Positions 1-8,555 of a DNA stretch of 64,000 nucleotides are shown in pieces (within the stretch, counting starts at the first letter, position 1; the number at the start of each line of letters is the position of its first letter). A program made the translations under genes and the position numbers. The notes under the pieces were generated by a model. That model was given only the letters and a program-made list of their open reading frames with translations. It did not search any database and was not told the DNA's origin. This DNA comes from Permianibacter aggregans (GTDB lineage Bacteria > Pseudomonadota > Gammaproteobacteria > Enterobacterales > Permianibacteraceae), in contig NZ_CP037953.1 of assembly GCF_009756665.1 (NCBI RefSeq), positions 186,001-250,000 on the forward strand, in the 5' to 3' direction.

Positions 1-1
1 C

Positions 2-55
2 GGCATTCGCGAAAAAGCGCGCGCCAAAGAAGCCAACAGTTCCGAAATCCGCTGA
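2..55 (+). CDS. C-terminal end of a truncated gene, possibly FliS
   Basis: Only the last 17 codons are inside the window (frame 2, ending in TGA at 53-55). The visible tail begins GIREKARAKE and ends SSEIR. It directly precedes a fliT-like gene by 8 bp. In many flagellar operons fliT follows fliS, the flagellin export chaperone, whose C-terminus typically carries a motif like I-x-x-x-W-D/E-x-I. The visible GIREKA could be the end of that helix plus an extra tail. The assignment rests on gene order, not on a recognisable domain, so it is a weak inference. Confidence 0.4.
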   Translation, partial: GIREKARAKEANSSEIR

Positions 56-63
56 GCAAAATT

Positions 64-381
64 GTGATTAGCGATCTGGTCGAACAAATTCGCGCGCATA
101 CCGCGCAACTAGAACAGTTGATGGAGCAAGAACGCTGGAGCGATGCTCTGGAGTTGTCGAATGCCCGGCACGTGCTGATTGAGCGGGCTTTCGAGAACCT
201 GGAGCAAAGCACCCGCAATCCAGAGTTTGTTTCCGTCATGGAGCAAGTTCAACAATCGAATGCGCGCCTTGGTCAACAAACGGAAAAGCGCATGCGCTCG
301 CTCGGCGATCAAGTCGTTGACCTGCGCCGTACCTTTGCCCAGACGCAAGCCTATCAACGCGTGTCCGACTTGACCCGCTAA
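64..381 (+). CDS. fliT: FliT-like flagellar chaperone
   Basis: A 105-residue, almost entirely helical, charged protein starting at GTG (64). FliT proteins are short all-helical chaperones that hold the filament cap protein FliD and, in enterics, also antagonise FlhDC. The pattern around residues 21-35 (ERWSDALELSNARHVLIE) resembles the FliT family signature, in which a Trp-x-x-hydrophobic segment is followed by a charged helix. It lies 8 bp after a fliS-like tail and next to the flagellar operon, which supports the call. The family diverges strongly in sequence, so the assignment depends on context plus size and helicity. A weak GAG upstream is the only Shine-Dalgarno candidate. Confidence 0.6.
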   Translation: MISDLVEQIRAHTAQLEQLMEQERWSDALELSNARHVLIERAFENLEQSTRNPEFVSVMEQVQQSNARLGQQTEKRMRSLGDQVVDLRRTFAQTQAYQRVSDLTR

Positions 382-384
382 TCG

Positions 385-882
385 ATGCCAGCCCACTCCC
401 CGATTCCGCTGCGTATTTCCACTCTCGATGACTTGCCTTTTTTGCTCAGCGGTTTTCAGTCCATTTCTGAGATGGAGCAGTCTGATACGGGCCTGAAACT
501 TTCCCCGGACTTTGTCGAACAGGCGCAGGATTATCTACACAGCCTGCTTGACCGCAGTGATTGCCTGATATTGATCGCTGACAATGGCGAACAAGCCGGC
601 TTTCTTATCGGCCAATTGCTACCAACACCGAACGCTTTCACCACCGTGAAACTATACGGCCTGATCCAATGCCTTTATGTGCCGGAAAAATTTTCTGGCC
701 AAGGCATCGGTCGGCAACTGGTTGAAGCATTTGAACAGACGGTGGTCCAGCACGGTGCCGAATACGTCGACGTGCAGCATGTCATCAGTAACGAACGAGC
801 ATCGGAATTCTGGAACAAAAATGACTATAAGGCCGTCGGGACGCTGAGAAGAAAATCCATAGGGAAAACGAGCGCCAGCTGA
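385..882 (+). CDS. GNAT-family N-acetyltransferase
   Basis: A 165-residue protein with the acetyl-CoA binding motif of the GNAT fold: strand 4 (LYGLIQCLYV, about 90-99) is followed by the pyrophosphate-binding loop SGQGIGRQL at 104-112, which fits the family Q/R-x-x-G-x-G/A pattern. The C-terminal half (SNERASEFWNKNDY) matches the usual motif B, where an Asn and an aromatic-x-x-x-G/D-F/Y segment close the site. It starts 3 bp after the fliT-like stop codon, so it is probably cotranscribed with fliS/fliT. The substrate cannot be read from the sequence; protein, small amine and antibiotic substrates all occur in the family. It converges with flgL. Confidence 0.85.
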   Translation: MPAHSPIPLRISTLDDLPFLLSGFQSISEMEQSDTGLKLSPDFVEQAQDYLHSLLDRSDCLILIADNGEQAGFLIGQLLPTPNAFTTVKLYGLIQCLYVPEKFSGQGIGRQLVEAFEQTVVQHGAEYVDVQHVISNERASEFWNKNDYKAVGTLRRKSIGKTSAS

Positions 883-914
883 TTCAGGCGCGCTGCAACT
901 TCTCTACCGCAGGT

Positions 915-2162
915 TTACAAGAATCTGAACAAACTCAAATTCTGAATTCGGGCAAAACTCTGTTGGGCCGCTTCGAGTGCTACCTGTTGCTGATTGAATC
1001 GGGTAATCGCTTCGGCGACATCCAGATCCTCCAGCGCTGACAGCGTCGTTTGCGCGCTCAAGGAAAAACCGGAGTTGGCGGCTATTTCGGTTTCGATGGT
1101 ATTCAGGCGCGCGCCGACCTGGGCGCTGATGTTGTCGATGTTCTCCATGCCGCGATCCAGCGACTCCAATGCCTGATCGATGCCCATCCGAAACTGGGCG
1201 CGGTCGGCGTCGTTGTCCTGCGGCAGACGCATGGCAGTGACCATCCGTTGAATCGTCGTGAAAATATCCTGCGAGGTACTCGGCTGTACGGTAAAGCTAT
1301 CACCGGCCAGAGGCGCACCGGTCAACACCACTTGTGCACCATTGAAACTGATCGCGCCGTTCTCGACATAAGTGGGGGCATTCAACACCGGGTTAGCTGG
1401 TAGAGCAGGAATGATTTGGCCGTCAACGCTACCGAAGACGTTATAGGCCAACTCGCCGGCGGCATTGGTGACCATCGTGATCGTATAGGTTTGTGGTGTG
1501 GCAGCGTTGAATACCGGTGCGTTGATTACTGAGCCTGGTGACAAAACACCGGAACCGGCATTGGCGGCGTTGGCGGCCGTCGTGAAACTGCCGTTGCCGT
1601 TTTTGATGTTCTGGAAAACGGCGAAACCCGAATCATTGATGCCGACCGCAACATTGGTGCTCAAATCAAGCTGGCGCTGACCATTGTCACCGTTATAGAT
1701 GTAATTGCCTGCGGCATCCTGGGTAAATGGCAACACATCGGTTTTGAAACCGGAATACAGGTACTCGCCTTCGGCGTTCTGGGTATTGGCAATACCGAGC
1801 AACTCACTCAAACGTTGTTCGGTTTCCAGTGCAATCGCCTCGCGTTCGGCATTGGTATAGGTGCCATTGCCGACCCGAATGGCAAGCTCTCGAATGCGTT
1901 GCAACACGGTCGTCGCCGAACTCAGCAGGCCGTCGCTTTGCTCGTTATAGCCTTTGGCCTTCTGACCGTTCTGGTTGTAACGTTCGATAACCGCGATGTC
2001 TTTTTTCAATGCGGTGATCGATGTGCTGGCAACCGGGTCGTCTGATGGTGTCAGCACGCGTTTTTGCGTGGCCAGCTGCAATTGTGTTTTGGCGAGGCCA
2101 GACTGTTGGTCGAGTATCGCCCTCAAACCCGCCTGATAAAAACCGGGAGTGGAAATGCGCAT
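915..2162 (-). CDS. flgL: Flagellar hook-associated protein 3 (FlgL)
   Basis: FlgL (HAP3) forms the junction ring between the hook adaptor FlgK and the flagellin filament. The N-terminus (MRISTPGFYQAGLRAILDQQ) and the segment TQKRVLTPSDDPVAS are diagnostic of the flagellin/FlgL helical D0-D1 region. The C-terminus, ending FNQQQVALEAAQQSFARI and then LSLFRFL, pairs with it in the assembled structure. At 415 residues it is longer than enteric FlgL (about 317), with a variable, Gly/Asn/Thr-rich middle domain at roughly 170-300 that would face outward. It is the last gene of the flg operon, 3 bp after flgK. Confidence 0.95.
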   Translation of the reverse strand: MRISTPGFYQAGLRAILDQQSGLAKTQLQLATQKRVLTPSDDPVASTSITALKKDIAVIERYNQNGQKAKGYNEQSDGLLSSATTVLQRIRELAIRVGNGTYTNAEREAIALETEQRLSELLGIANTQNAEGEYLYSGFKTDVLPFTQDAAGNYIYNGDNGQRQLDLSTNVAVGINDSGFAVFQNIKNGNGSFTTAANAANAGSGVLSPGSVINAPVFNAATPQTYTITMVTNAAGELAYNVFGSVDGQIIPALPANPVLNAPTYVENGAISFNGAQVVLTGAPLAGDSFTVQPSTSQDIFTTIQRMVTAMRLPQDNDADRAQFRMGIDQALESLDRGMENIDNISAQVGARLNTIETEIAANSGFSLSAQTTLSALEDLDVAEAITRFNQQQVALEAAQQSFARIQNLSLFRFL

Positions 2163-2165
2163 GGT

Positions 2166-4157
2166 TTACCTCACGGACTGGAACAGCGTATCAAACAATT
2201 CATTGGCCACCGCAATGACCTGTGCCGAGGCTTCATAGGCCTGCTGAAACTTGATCAGATTGGCCGCTTCTTCATCCAGATTGACGCCGCTGATTTCCTC
2301 GCGACGTGCCTTGCTTTGTTCCCATAAGGCATTGGTGGCATTGTAGTTGATTTCGGCGGCATTGGTGCGAGTGCCGACCTCTGCAATGAAGCTGCCATAC
2401 AAACCGGAAATCGTTGCACTGCCACCATTGAAAATATTGGTCGTTTGCAGCCCGGCGAGCTCCTGCATATTGCGGTTGTCGCCAACGCCACCAGTGTTAT
2501 AGCGAACATTGAAGGTATCACCGGCACGCGGTGCACCGGCCAGTGTCACCTCATAACCGGGATTCAAACCGGCCAGTGCCATCAGGTTATTATCCTGATT
2601 CGGCGTGAACGCCACCGCAGCCGCGACAACAACGTTGGTGTTGGCGTTGACGACGTTGAATGTCGTTGTTGACGTGAACTCAATCCGGTAAGGTGGATTC
2701 AATGAGCCATTCAGAATCTCGCTAGGCGGCACCGTCGTTGTACTGGTATTGGTGACATTGACGCCTTTGATAATGCCGGAGCCTGTATTGGCCAAGACGG
2801 ACTCAAACGCGACCGGTGATGCCGCCGCAATTTTATTGACATCATCAATCACGCGACGAAATTGTGAAGCCATGTCTCGCGTCGGTGCGATCAAGAAACT
2901 GTCGCCATTGTTGGCGTTGGCATTGATCACCAGTTCCAGACCATCACCAAGCGCAACGGTCGCTGGTACAGCACCCGGTGCGGCGAAACTGTTGATCACC
3001 TGGTTGTCGCTGAGCCGGGTGACCGTGTAGGTACCGCCAGCCAAGCTGAGGCGATAGTCACTGGCGGTCATTTGATTGACACCGGTGATATTGACAGCAA
3101 AATTGCCGGGGCCTGCGTAGCCTACTGGAGAAATCACTCGACTCGCTGGCATTGTGCCGGTATTGAAATCGGTGAAAAACAAACCACCCAGTTCGTTGTT
3201 CAAGTCCATGCCAAGCGCGTGCTGATCATTGAAACTTTCTGCCACACCGATGGCGATTTTGCCGAGCTGATTGGAGCCAAACGAAAGAATATCCTGGCGG
3301 AAAGTCAGCAAACCGCCAATTTCTCCCCCTTGCAATTGTGGCGTCACATCGATTTGCACCGTCGAGCCCGAAGCACGCAAATACAAACCGAAGTTTCGGC
3401 TGTCATTGGCGAGCGGCGCGGCAACCAATGAGTTCGCTTGACTACCGACCACCAGCGTCTGGCCGGTGCCGATGAACACACTCAAGGTACCATCAGCCTG
3501 ATCGATGGTGCTGACCTGGGTAAGCTCGGATAAACGATTGACCAGACGATCGCGCTGGTCGAGCAGATCATTGGGTTGCGGTGAATTGCCTGATGAAGTC
3601 ACCGAAAGAATCGAATTGTTCAGTTCGGCAATACCCGCCGCCAAGGAACTGATCTCCTTGGCGCTGGAGTCAAGCGTGTTGTTCAGCGTGTTGCGTTGTT
3701 CGGTGAAATAGCGGTCCAGCGTTTGGAAACGATTGGCCAGCAACGCCGCCTGGCTCAATAGCACCTGTCGAGCCGGAATCGATGAGGGATTATCGGCAAC
3801 GCCATGCAATGCACTGAAAAAAGCTTGCAGCGACACATTCAGGCCGGTATCGGAATCCGCCGTCAGGCTGTCCAGCCGCTGCGCGGCATCCAGATAGGTT
3901 TTCTGCTGCATCGTCGCGGAGGCGTTGGCACGAATCTCATTGATGACGGTCTGATTGAAAATGCGATTGACCGCGGACAGCTGCACGCCGTTGCCGAAAA
4001 ACCCGTTGCCGGAAAACTGCGGCAAACGGGTTTCAAACTCGGCACGCTGACGCGAGTAGTCGGTCGTGTTGACGTTGGAAATATTATGGGCTGTGGTCGA
4101 GATGGCGCGTTGCGCCGCGCTCAACCCCGATACGCCAATATTGAAAATATCCGTCAT
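2166..4157 (-). CDS. flgK: Flagellar hook-associated protein 1 (FlgK)
   Basis: FlgK (HAP1) is the first hook-filament junction protein, exported by the flagellar type III system. The N-terminal rod/hook motif (NIGVSGLSAAQRAISTTAHN, then ISNVNTTDYSRQ) is the classic axial-protein signature. The C-terminal segment EEAANLIKFQQAYEASAQVI followed by NELFDTLFQSVR is the matching coiled-coil end. At 663 residues it exceeds enteric FlgK (about 547), because of a long beta-rich, Thr/Asn-rich central domain (about 330-590). Its start lies 48 bp after the flgJ stop. No convincing sigma-28 box was found in that gap, although flgKL often has its own promoter in other species. Confidence 0.96.
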   Translation of the reverse strand: MTDIFNIGVSGLSAAQRAISTTAHNISNVNTTDYSRQRAEFETRLPQFSGNGFFGNGVQLSAVNRIFNQTVINEIRANASATMQQKTYLDAAQRLDSLTADSDTGLNVSLQAFFSALHGVADNPSSIPARQVLLSQAALLANRFQTLDRYFTEQRNTLNNTLDSSAKEISSLAAGIAELNNSILSVTSSGNSPQPNDLLDQRDRLVNRLSELTQVSTIDQADGTLSVFIGTGQTLVVGSQANSLVAAPLANDSRNFGLYLRASGSTVQIDVTPQLQGGEIGGLLTFRQDILSFGSNQLGKIAIGVAESFNDQHALGMDLNNELGGLFFTDFNTGTMPASRVISPVGYAGPGNFAVNITGVNQMTASDYRLSLAGGTYTVTRLSDNQVINSFAAPGAVPATVALGDGLELVINANANNGDSFLIAPTRDMASQFRRVIDDVNKIAAASPVAFESVLANTGSGIIKGVNVTNTSTTTVPPSEILNGSLNPPYRIEFTSTTTFNVVNANTNVVVAAAVAFTPNQDNNLMALAGLNPGYEVTLAGAPRAGDTFNVRYNTGGVGDNRNMQELAGLQTTNIFNGGSATISGLYGSFIAEVGTRTNAAEINYNATNALWEQSKARREEISGVNLDEEAANLIKFQQAYEASAQVIAVANELFDTLFQSVR

Positions 4158-4205
4158 CGCCTTGTGCCTTCAGTTCGGTTGCCGGTCAGTCACGATCAAA
4201 GCCGT

Positions 4206-5183
4206 TTACCTGATAACATTTCCCAGCAATTTGCGTGCCTCACTGAGTGCAGATTTGAACAAATCACCATCGTAGATGCGCATGACCTTGTCGGCATACT
4301 GCGGATCGGTGGCATAACCGCCTTGTTGCAAACCGGAGATATACTGTCGTGCATCTGGCTGGCCACTGATCGCCTGCTGATAGCGTGGCGATTGCTTGAT
4401 GAAATTGACGTAATCAGTGAAGGCATCATCACGATTGGCATAGTCGCGGAACAGCGCTGATACCGATTGCGGTTTTTGCTCCACATACTCCAACGTTTGC
4501 TGCTGCACCGCTTCGCCTTGCCAGCGCCCATCGGCCTTGATGCCAAAATAGCGATGGTTGCCCTGCCCGCTCTGCGTACTGCGACCCCAACCGGTTTCCA
4601 GTGCCGTTTGCGCCAGCAGAATTTCCGTTGGTACGCCCAAGGCTTTTGCTGCACGCTCGGCTTGCGGCAGAACCGATGCAAAGAATTTTGCTGGTTCAGT
4701 CGCCTGGCTCGGCTCAGTATTGGTAACCGGCGCGACCGCAGCCCGTTTCAGCAGCATCGGCACCGCTGGCGCGGGTGCATTTTCAACGCTCTTCTCATTG
4801 TTGTTCAGCGGAAAGCGCGGCGCTTTCGGTGATGTCGTCGTTGGCATGCTGAGTTGACGAATCATCAAATCGGCAAGGCCAAGCGAATTTTGCGCTGACA
4901 GCGTGGCGGCCAATTGTTCATCATGCATTTCCTGATAAAAATCGACGGATTCGCCGCCGAACAATTCATCATCACCAAGCGCTTCGTTGGCTTCGCGCAT
5001 GGTTTTAATCAGGGTTTTCAGGAAATGCGATTCAAATTGGCGAGCCGCGGCTTCCAGCGCCGCATCACCATCACGTCTGCCGAGTGAACGCAGCTCGTTT
5101 AGTGACTTCAGATCATGATAACTGGCATTAGCTTGCGTACTGGCATTCAGCAAACCGGGCAATGCCGACGCATCCTTGATCAT
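4206..5183 (-). CDS. flgJ: Flagellar rod cap / peptidoglycan hydrolase FlgJ
   Basis: FlgJ caps the growing rod and cuts peptidoglycan so that the rod can cross the wall. The N-terminal half (about 1-110) has the rod-binding domain, including AARQFESHFLKTLIKTMRE and ELFGGESVDFYQEMHDEQ. A Pro/Ala-rich linker at about 115-165 leads to the C-terminal glucosaminidase-type domain (about 170-315) with LLAQTALETGWGRS, whose Glu is the expected catalytic acid, and YFGIKADGRWQG. The two-domain form is typical of beta- and gammaproteobacteria. The ATG overlaps the last base of the flgI stop, implying translational coupling. Confidence 0.96.
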   Translation of the reverse strand: MIKDASALPGLLNASTQANASYHDLKSLNELRSLGRRDGDAALEAAARQFESHFLKTLIKTMREANEALGDDELFGGESVDFYQEMHDEQLAATLSAQNSLGLADLMIRQLSMPTTTSPKAPRFPLNNNEKSVENAPAPAVPMLLKRAAVAPVTNTEPSQATEPAKFFASVLPQAERAAKALGVPTEILLAQTALETGWGRSTQSGQGNHRYFGIKADGRWQGEAVQQQTLEYVEQKPQSVSALFRDYANRDDAFTDYVNFIKQSPRYQQAISGQPDARQYISGLQQGGYATDPQYADKVMRIYDGDLFKSALSEARKLLGNVIR

Positions 5184-6268
5184 CAGATCACCACCAGCTC
5201 AGCCTGCAAGGCACCGCTTTGTTTCAACGCTTCGAGAATGGCCATCAAATCACCGGGCGCGACACCAACGGCGTTAACGGCCCGCACGATTTGATCAAGC
5301 GTAGCACCGCGCGGAAACAGGAACATTCTGCCTTCTTCCTGTTGCACGCCGATATTGCTTTGCGGCGTCGCGACGGTATCGCCGCCGGCCAATGGATTGG
5401 GTTGGCTGACATTGATATTTTCCGAAACGGTGACCACCAGATTGCCGTGTGCGACGGCCGCTTCACGAACGCGAACATGATTGCCAATGACAATCGTGCC
5501 AGTGCGCGAATTGATCACCACTTTCGCCGGCGGCTCGCCCGGCTCCATCGTCAGATTTTCCAGCACCGACATGAACGTCACGCGCTCAGCCGGATCGCGC
5601 GGCGCACCAATGCGAATCGAACCGGCATCAAGGGCGGCAGCGGACGCCGGCCCAAGCAAGCGATTGACTTGATCGACCACGCGTTTTGCCGTGGTGAAAT
5701 CGGGTGCATGCAAATTTAAGGTAATCGAATCGCCTTCGGCGAAACCACTCGGCGATTGCCGCTCGACAATGGCGCCATTGGGTATGCGACCGGCGGTGGG
5801 AATATTGACCGTAACACGCGAGCCGTCATTGCCTTGCACGCCGAAACCACCCACCACCAGATTGCCCTGGGCAATGGCATAAACCTGACCGTCAATACCG
5901 CGCAATGGCGTCATCAGTAGCGCTCCGCCACGCAATGATTTGGCTTCGCCCAAACTGGAAACGGTGATATCGATCGTCTGACCGGGTTTTGCATAAGGTG
6001 GTAACTGCGCATGCACGGCGACCGCCGCTACATTCTTGAATTTCAGGTTCTGACCTTCCGGCACCGTGATGCCGAAACGTTGCAGCATCGAGCGGAAAGT
6101 CTGTGCCGTATACGGCGTTTGCTCGCCGGTACCATCAAGACCGACAACCAGCCCGTAACCGACAATCGGGTTCGAGCGCACACCGGAAATACTGGCGATA
6201 TCTTTCAGGCGCTCCGCTTCGCTAGCGCAGGAGATGATCAGGCAAAAACACAGCAGCAAGACACGCAT
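5183..6268 (-). CDS. flgI: Flagellar P-ring protein FlgI
   Basis: FlgI assembles in the periplasm into the P ring around the rod. A Sec signal peptide ([19 protein letters not shown], cleavage near residue 18) is followed by the family start [20 protein letters not shown] and [13 protein letters not shown]. The conserved C-terminal region includes a loop with [19 protein letters not shown] and ends [14 protein letters not shown], as in other FlgI proteins. At 361 residues it has the usual length. It sits between flgH and flgJ; flgJ starts on its final stop base. Confidence 0.97.
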   Translation of the reverse strand: MRVLLLCFCLIISCASEAERLKDIASISGVRSNPIVGYGLVVGLDGTGEQTPYTAQTFRSMLQRFGITVPEGQNLKFKNVAAVAVHAQLPPYAKPGQTIDITVSSLGEAKSLRGGALLMTPLRGIDGQVYAIAQGNLVVGGFGVQGNDGSRVTVNIPTAGRIPNGAIVERQSPSGFAEGDSITLNLHAPDFTTAKRVVDQVNRLLGPASAAALDAGSIRIGAPRDPAERVTFMSVLENLTMEPGEPPAKVVINSRTGTIVIGNHVRVREAAVAHGNLVVTVSENINVSQPNPLAGGDTVATPQSNIGVQQEEGRMFLFPRGATLDQIVRAVNAVGVAPGDLMAILEALKQSGALQAELVVI

Positions 6269-6278
6269 GATCTACCTC

Positions 6279-6959
6279 TTAAAGTGGCCACCAGGACGAG
6301 CTGAAGAAACGCGACAACCAGCCCTGACGATTGGCCTCGGCCAACTGGCCGGTGCCGCTATAGGAAATACGGGCGTTGCCAACACGAGTCGATTCAACCG
6401 AGTTATCAGGATCGATATCTTCCGGACGAACAATGCCGGTAACGCGGACAAATTCCTGACCGGTGTTGATCGTCACCCACTTGTCGCCACGGACAACGAG
6501 GTAACCATTCGGCAACACATTGGTGACCATTACGGTAACGGTACCGGACAAGGAATTGCTCTGCTTGCTGTCGGCCTGGGTGCGGAATTGGCGCTTCATG
6601 TCGATATCGGTTTCGAACGTGTAGTCGCCTTTCAGTGACGGACTGGTGCCGAAAATAATCGGCGCATCGAGTTCGTTCTTGTCATCCTTCTTGATATTGG
6701 TATCGGCTTTCTTCTGCGCCTGCATGTTTTCCACCAGACGAATCGTGATCAGATCACCAATACGCACCGCCTTTTTATCTTCAAACAAATAATTGGCCGT
6801 CGAAACGTTATAGATTGCGCCTGGCGTGCCCGGCTCGATCGCCGGGATATCCGGCAATACCGGCGCGAACATCGGGTCATCCGGTTGCGGTCCCTGCAAT
6901 GCCTGGCAACCTGCCAAACCACTGAGCAAAACGATGAGACCAATACGCAACATAATCAT
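6279..6959 (-). CDS. flgH: Flagellar L-ring lipoprotein FlgH
   Basis: FlgH forms the outer-membrane L ring. The signal peptide ends in a lipobox (SGLAGC, Cys at residue 18), so the protein is a lipoprotein. It contains the conserved core AVRIGDLITIRLVENMQAQ and the later VRGDKWVTINTGQEFVRVTG plus VRPEDI, characteristic of the family. The C-terminus, with the segment RISYSGTGQLAEANRQGWLS and ending FFSSSWWPL, is typical. Length is 226 residues versus about 232 in E. coli. Start may be at residue 1 or at the Met at residue 3. It lies 8 bp after flgG and 10 bp before flgI. Confidence 0.97.
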   Translation of the reverse strand: MIMLRIGLIVLLSGLAGCQALQGPQPDDPMFAPVLPDIPAIEPGTPGAIYNVSTANYLFEDKKAVRIGDLITIRLVENMQAQKKADTNIKKDDKNELDAPIIFGTSPSLKGDYTFETDIDMKRQFRTQADSKQSNSLSGTVTVMVTNVLPNGYLVVRGDKWVTINTGQEFVRVTGIVRPEDIDPDNSVESTRVGNARISYSGTGQLAEANRQGWLSRFFSSSWWPL

Positions 6960-6967
6960 TCACCTTG

Positions 6968-7756
6968 TTACAGAGTCTGGCTGACGTACTGAAGCATGGC
7001 GTCAACGGTCGAAATCACTTTTGCGTTCATTTCGTAGGTGCGCTGGGTTTCAATCATGTTGACCAGCTCTTCGACAACATTGACGTTTGAGGACTCGAGT
7101 GCGCCACCACGAAGCAAACCCAAACCGGTCAAGCCGGGCGTGCCGACAATCGGCGCACCGCTGGCCAGGGTTTCCAAATAAATGTTGTCGCCGGATGGCT
7201 GCAAGCCGGCATGATTGACGAAGTCGGCAATCGTGATGTTGCCGATGATCGCCGGTGCGGCCTGGCCCTGCAGTGTCACCGAAACGGTGCCATCAAGACC
7301 AACCGTTAAACTTTGCGCATCAGCGGGTACCGTGATTGCTGGCTCCAGCAAATACCCTTCACCAGCGGTTACGACTTGACCATCCTGATTCAATTGAAAA
7401 TGACCGGCACGGGTATAACCAATCGTGCCATCCGGCATTTGCACCTGAAAAAAACCACGCCCTTGAATCGCCATGTCCAGCGCGTTGTCCGTGGTTTGCA
7501 GCGTGCCTTGGGTAAACTGTTTTGGGTTGGCCACCATTTTCACGCCAGTACCGAGCATCAAACCGGTAGGCAGTGTGGTTGCTTGTGTGGTCGCAGCACC
7601 CGGCTGACGAATGTTTTGATACAGCAAGTCTTCGAATACGGCGCGGTTTTTCTTGAATCCGACCGTGCTGGCGTTGGCCAGGTTGTGCGAAATCACACTC
7701 AGGTCGGCTTGCTGCCCGTCCAATCCGGTTTTGCTGATCCACAGTGCTGGATGCAT
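6968..7756 (-). CDS. flgG: Distal rod protein FlgG
   Basis: FlgG builds the distal rod. The N-terminal axial-protein motif (ALWISKTGLDGQQADLSVIS, then HNLANASTVGFKK) and the specific FlgG continuation FEDLLYQNIRQPGA are clear. The C-terminal helix, with ESSNVNVVEELVNMIETQRT and YEMNAKVISTVDAMLQYV, is also clear. Length of 262 residues is essentially that of E. coli FlgG (260). It follows flgF by 32 bp in the operon. Confidence 0.97.
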   Translation of the reverse strand: MHPALWISKTGLDGQQADLSVISHNLANASTVGFKKNRAVFEDLLYQNIRQPGAATTQATTLPTGLMLGTGVKMVANPKQFTQGTLQTTDNALDMAIQGRGFFQVQMPDGTIGYTRAGHFQLNQDGQVVTAGEGYLLEPAITVPADAQSLTVGLDGTVSVTLQGQAAPAIIGNITIADFVNHAGLQPSGDNIYLETLASGAPIVGTPGLTGLGLLRGGALESSNVNVVEELVNMIETQRTYEMNAKVISTVDAMLQYVSQTL

Positions 7757-7788
7757 GGTGTTACCTCACTTCACGAAACAACTGTTGA

Positions 7789-8526
7789 TTACAGTTGCAT
7801 TAATTGTTCCAACGAGCTGTCGTTTTCATCGGCGACACGCATCATTTTCACATTCATTTCAAATTGCCGGGCCAAGCTGATCATGTCGACCAGTTCGGCG
7901 ACCGCATTGACGTTGCTGGACTCCAATGCACCCGGCACCACCGATACATTCGGATCGGCCAGCGCAATGGCGCCATCGATCCGACGAAACAAGCCGTCTT
8001 CACCTTTGACCGTTTCCCGGACATCGGGATTGACCAGCTTGATCCGGTCAATGACCAGCACGGCGTTGGCCGGTGCGCCCTGCGGTTTGATGGAAATCGT
8101 ACCGTCACCACCGATATCGAGTTTCTCGTTTGCTGGAATGGCAATTGGACCACCATTGCCGAGCACCAGACGGCCACCGGAGGTTTCCAGTAAACCGTTG
8201 GCGTTAACGCGCAGCTCGCCACCGCGTGTGTAGGCTTCTTGGCCATTGGCATCCTGCACGGCAAGAAAACCATCGCCTTTGATCGCGATATCCAGATCGT
8301 TGCCAGTGGTTTGCAACGAGCCAAACGAATGATCAGTTGCCGGCCGCTCGGTCATGACAAACGCGCGGCTCGGCAATCCCTGATTGAAGATCGGCATCGC
8401 CCGCATTTGCGCCAAATCGGCCTTGAATGCCGTGGTATTGGCATTGGCCAAATTGTTGGCGGCTTTGGCCTGCGCCAGTGATGTTTCTCTGGCGCCGGTC
8501 ATCGCGATATAAAGCAGTCGATCCAT
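7789..8526 (-). CDS. flgF: Proximal rod protein FlgF
   Basis: FlgF is a proximal rod component. The N-terminus MDRLLYIAMTGARE followed by AAANNLANANTTAFKADL-like spacing (residues about 19-37) identifies FlgF rather than FlgG. Short FlgF-specific blocks GDGFLAVQDANGQEAYTRGG and the C-terminal ESSNVNAVAELVDMISLARQ follow. It is 245 residues long, normal for the family. It lies between flgE and flgG in the standard order. Confidence 0.96.
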   Translation of the reverse strand: MDRLLYIAMTGARETSLAQAKAANNLANANTTAFKADLAQMRAMPIFNQGLPSRAFVMTERPATDHSFGSLQTTGNDLDIAIKGDGFLAVQDANGQEAYTRGGELRVNANGLLETSGGRLVLGNGGPIAIPANEKLDIGGDGTISIKPQGAPANAVLVIDRIKLVNPDVRETVKGEDGLFRRIDGAIALADPNVSVVPGALESSNVNAVAELVDMISLARQFEMNVKMMRVADENDSSLEQLMQL

Positions 8527-8555
8527 AGCAAGGCTCTCAGTTCAACTCACGCCGA

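Noticed and set aside
4158-4240. A TAAA...CCGG match before flgK as a sigma-28 promoter
   Set aside because: Spacing between the TAAA and the GC-rich box is too long and the -10 lacks GCCGATAA.
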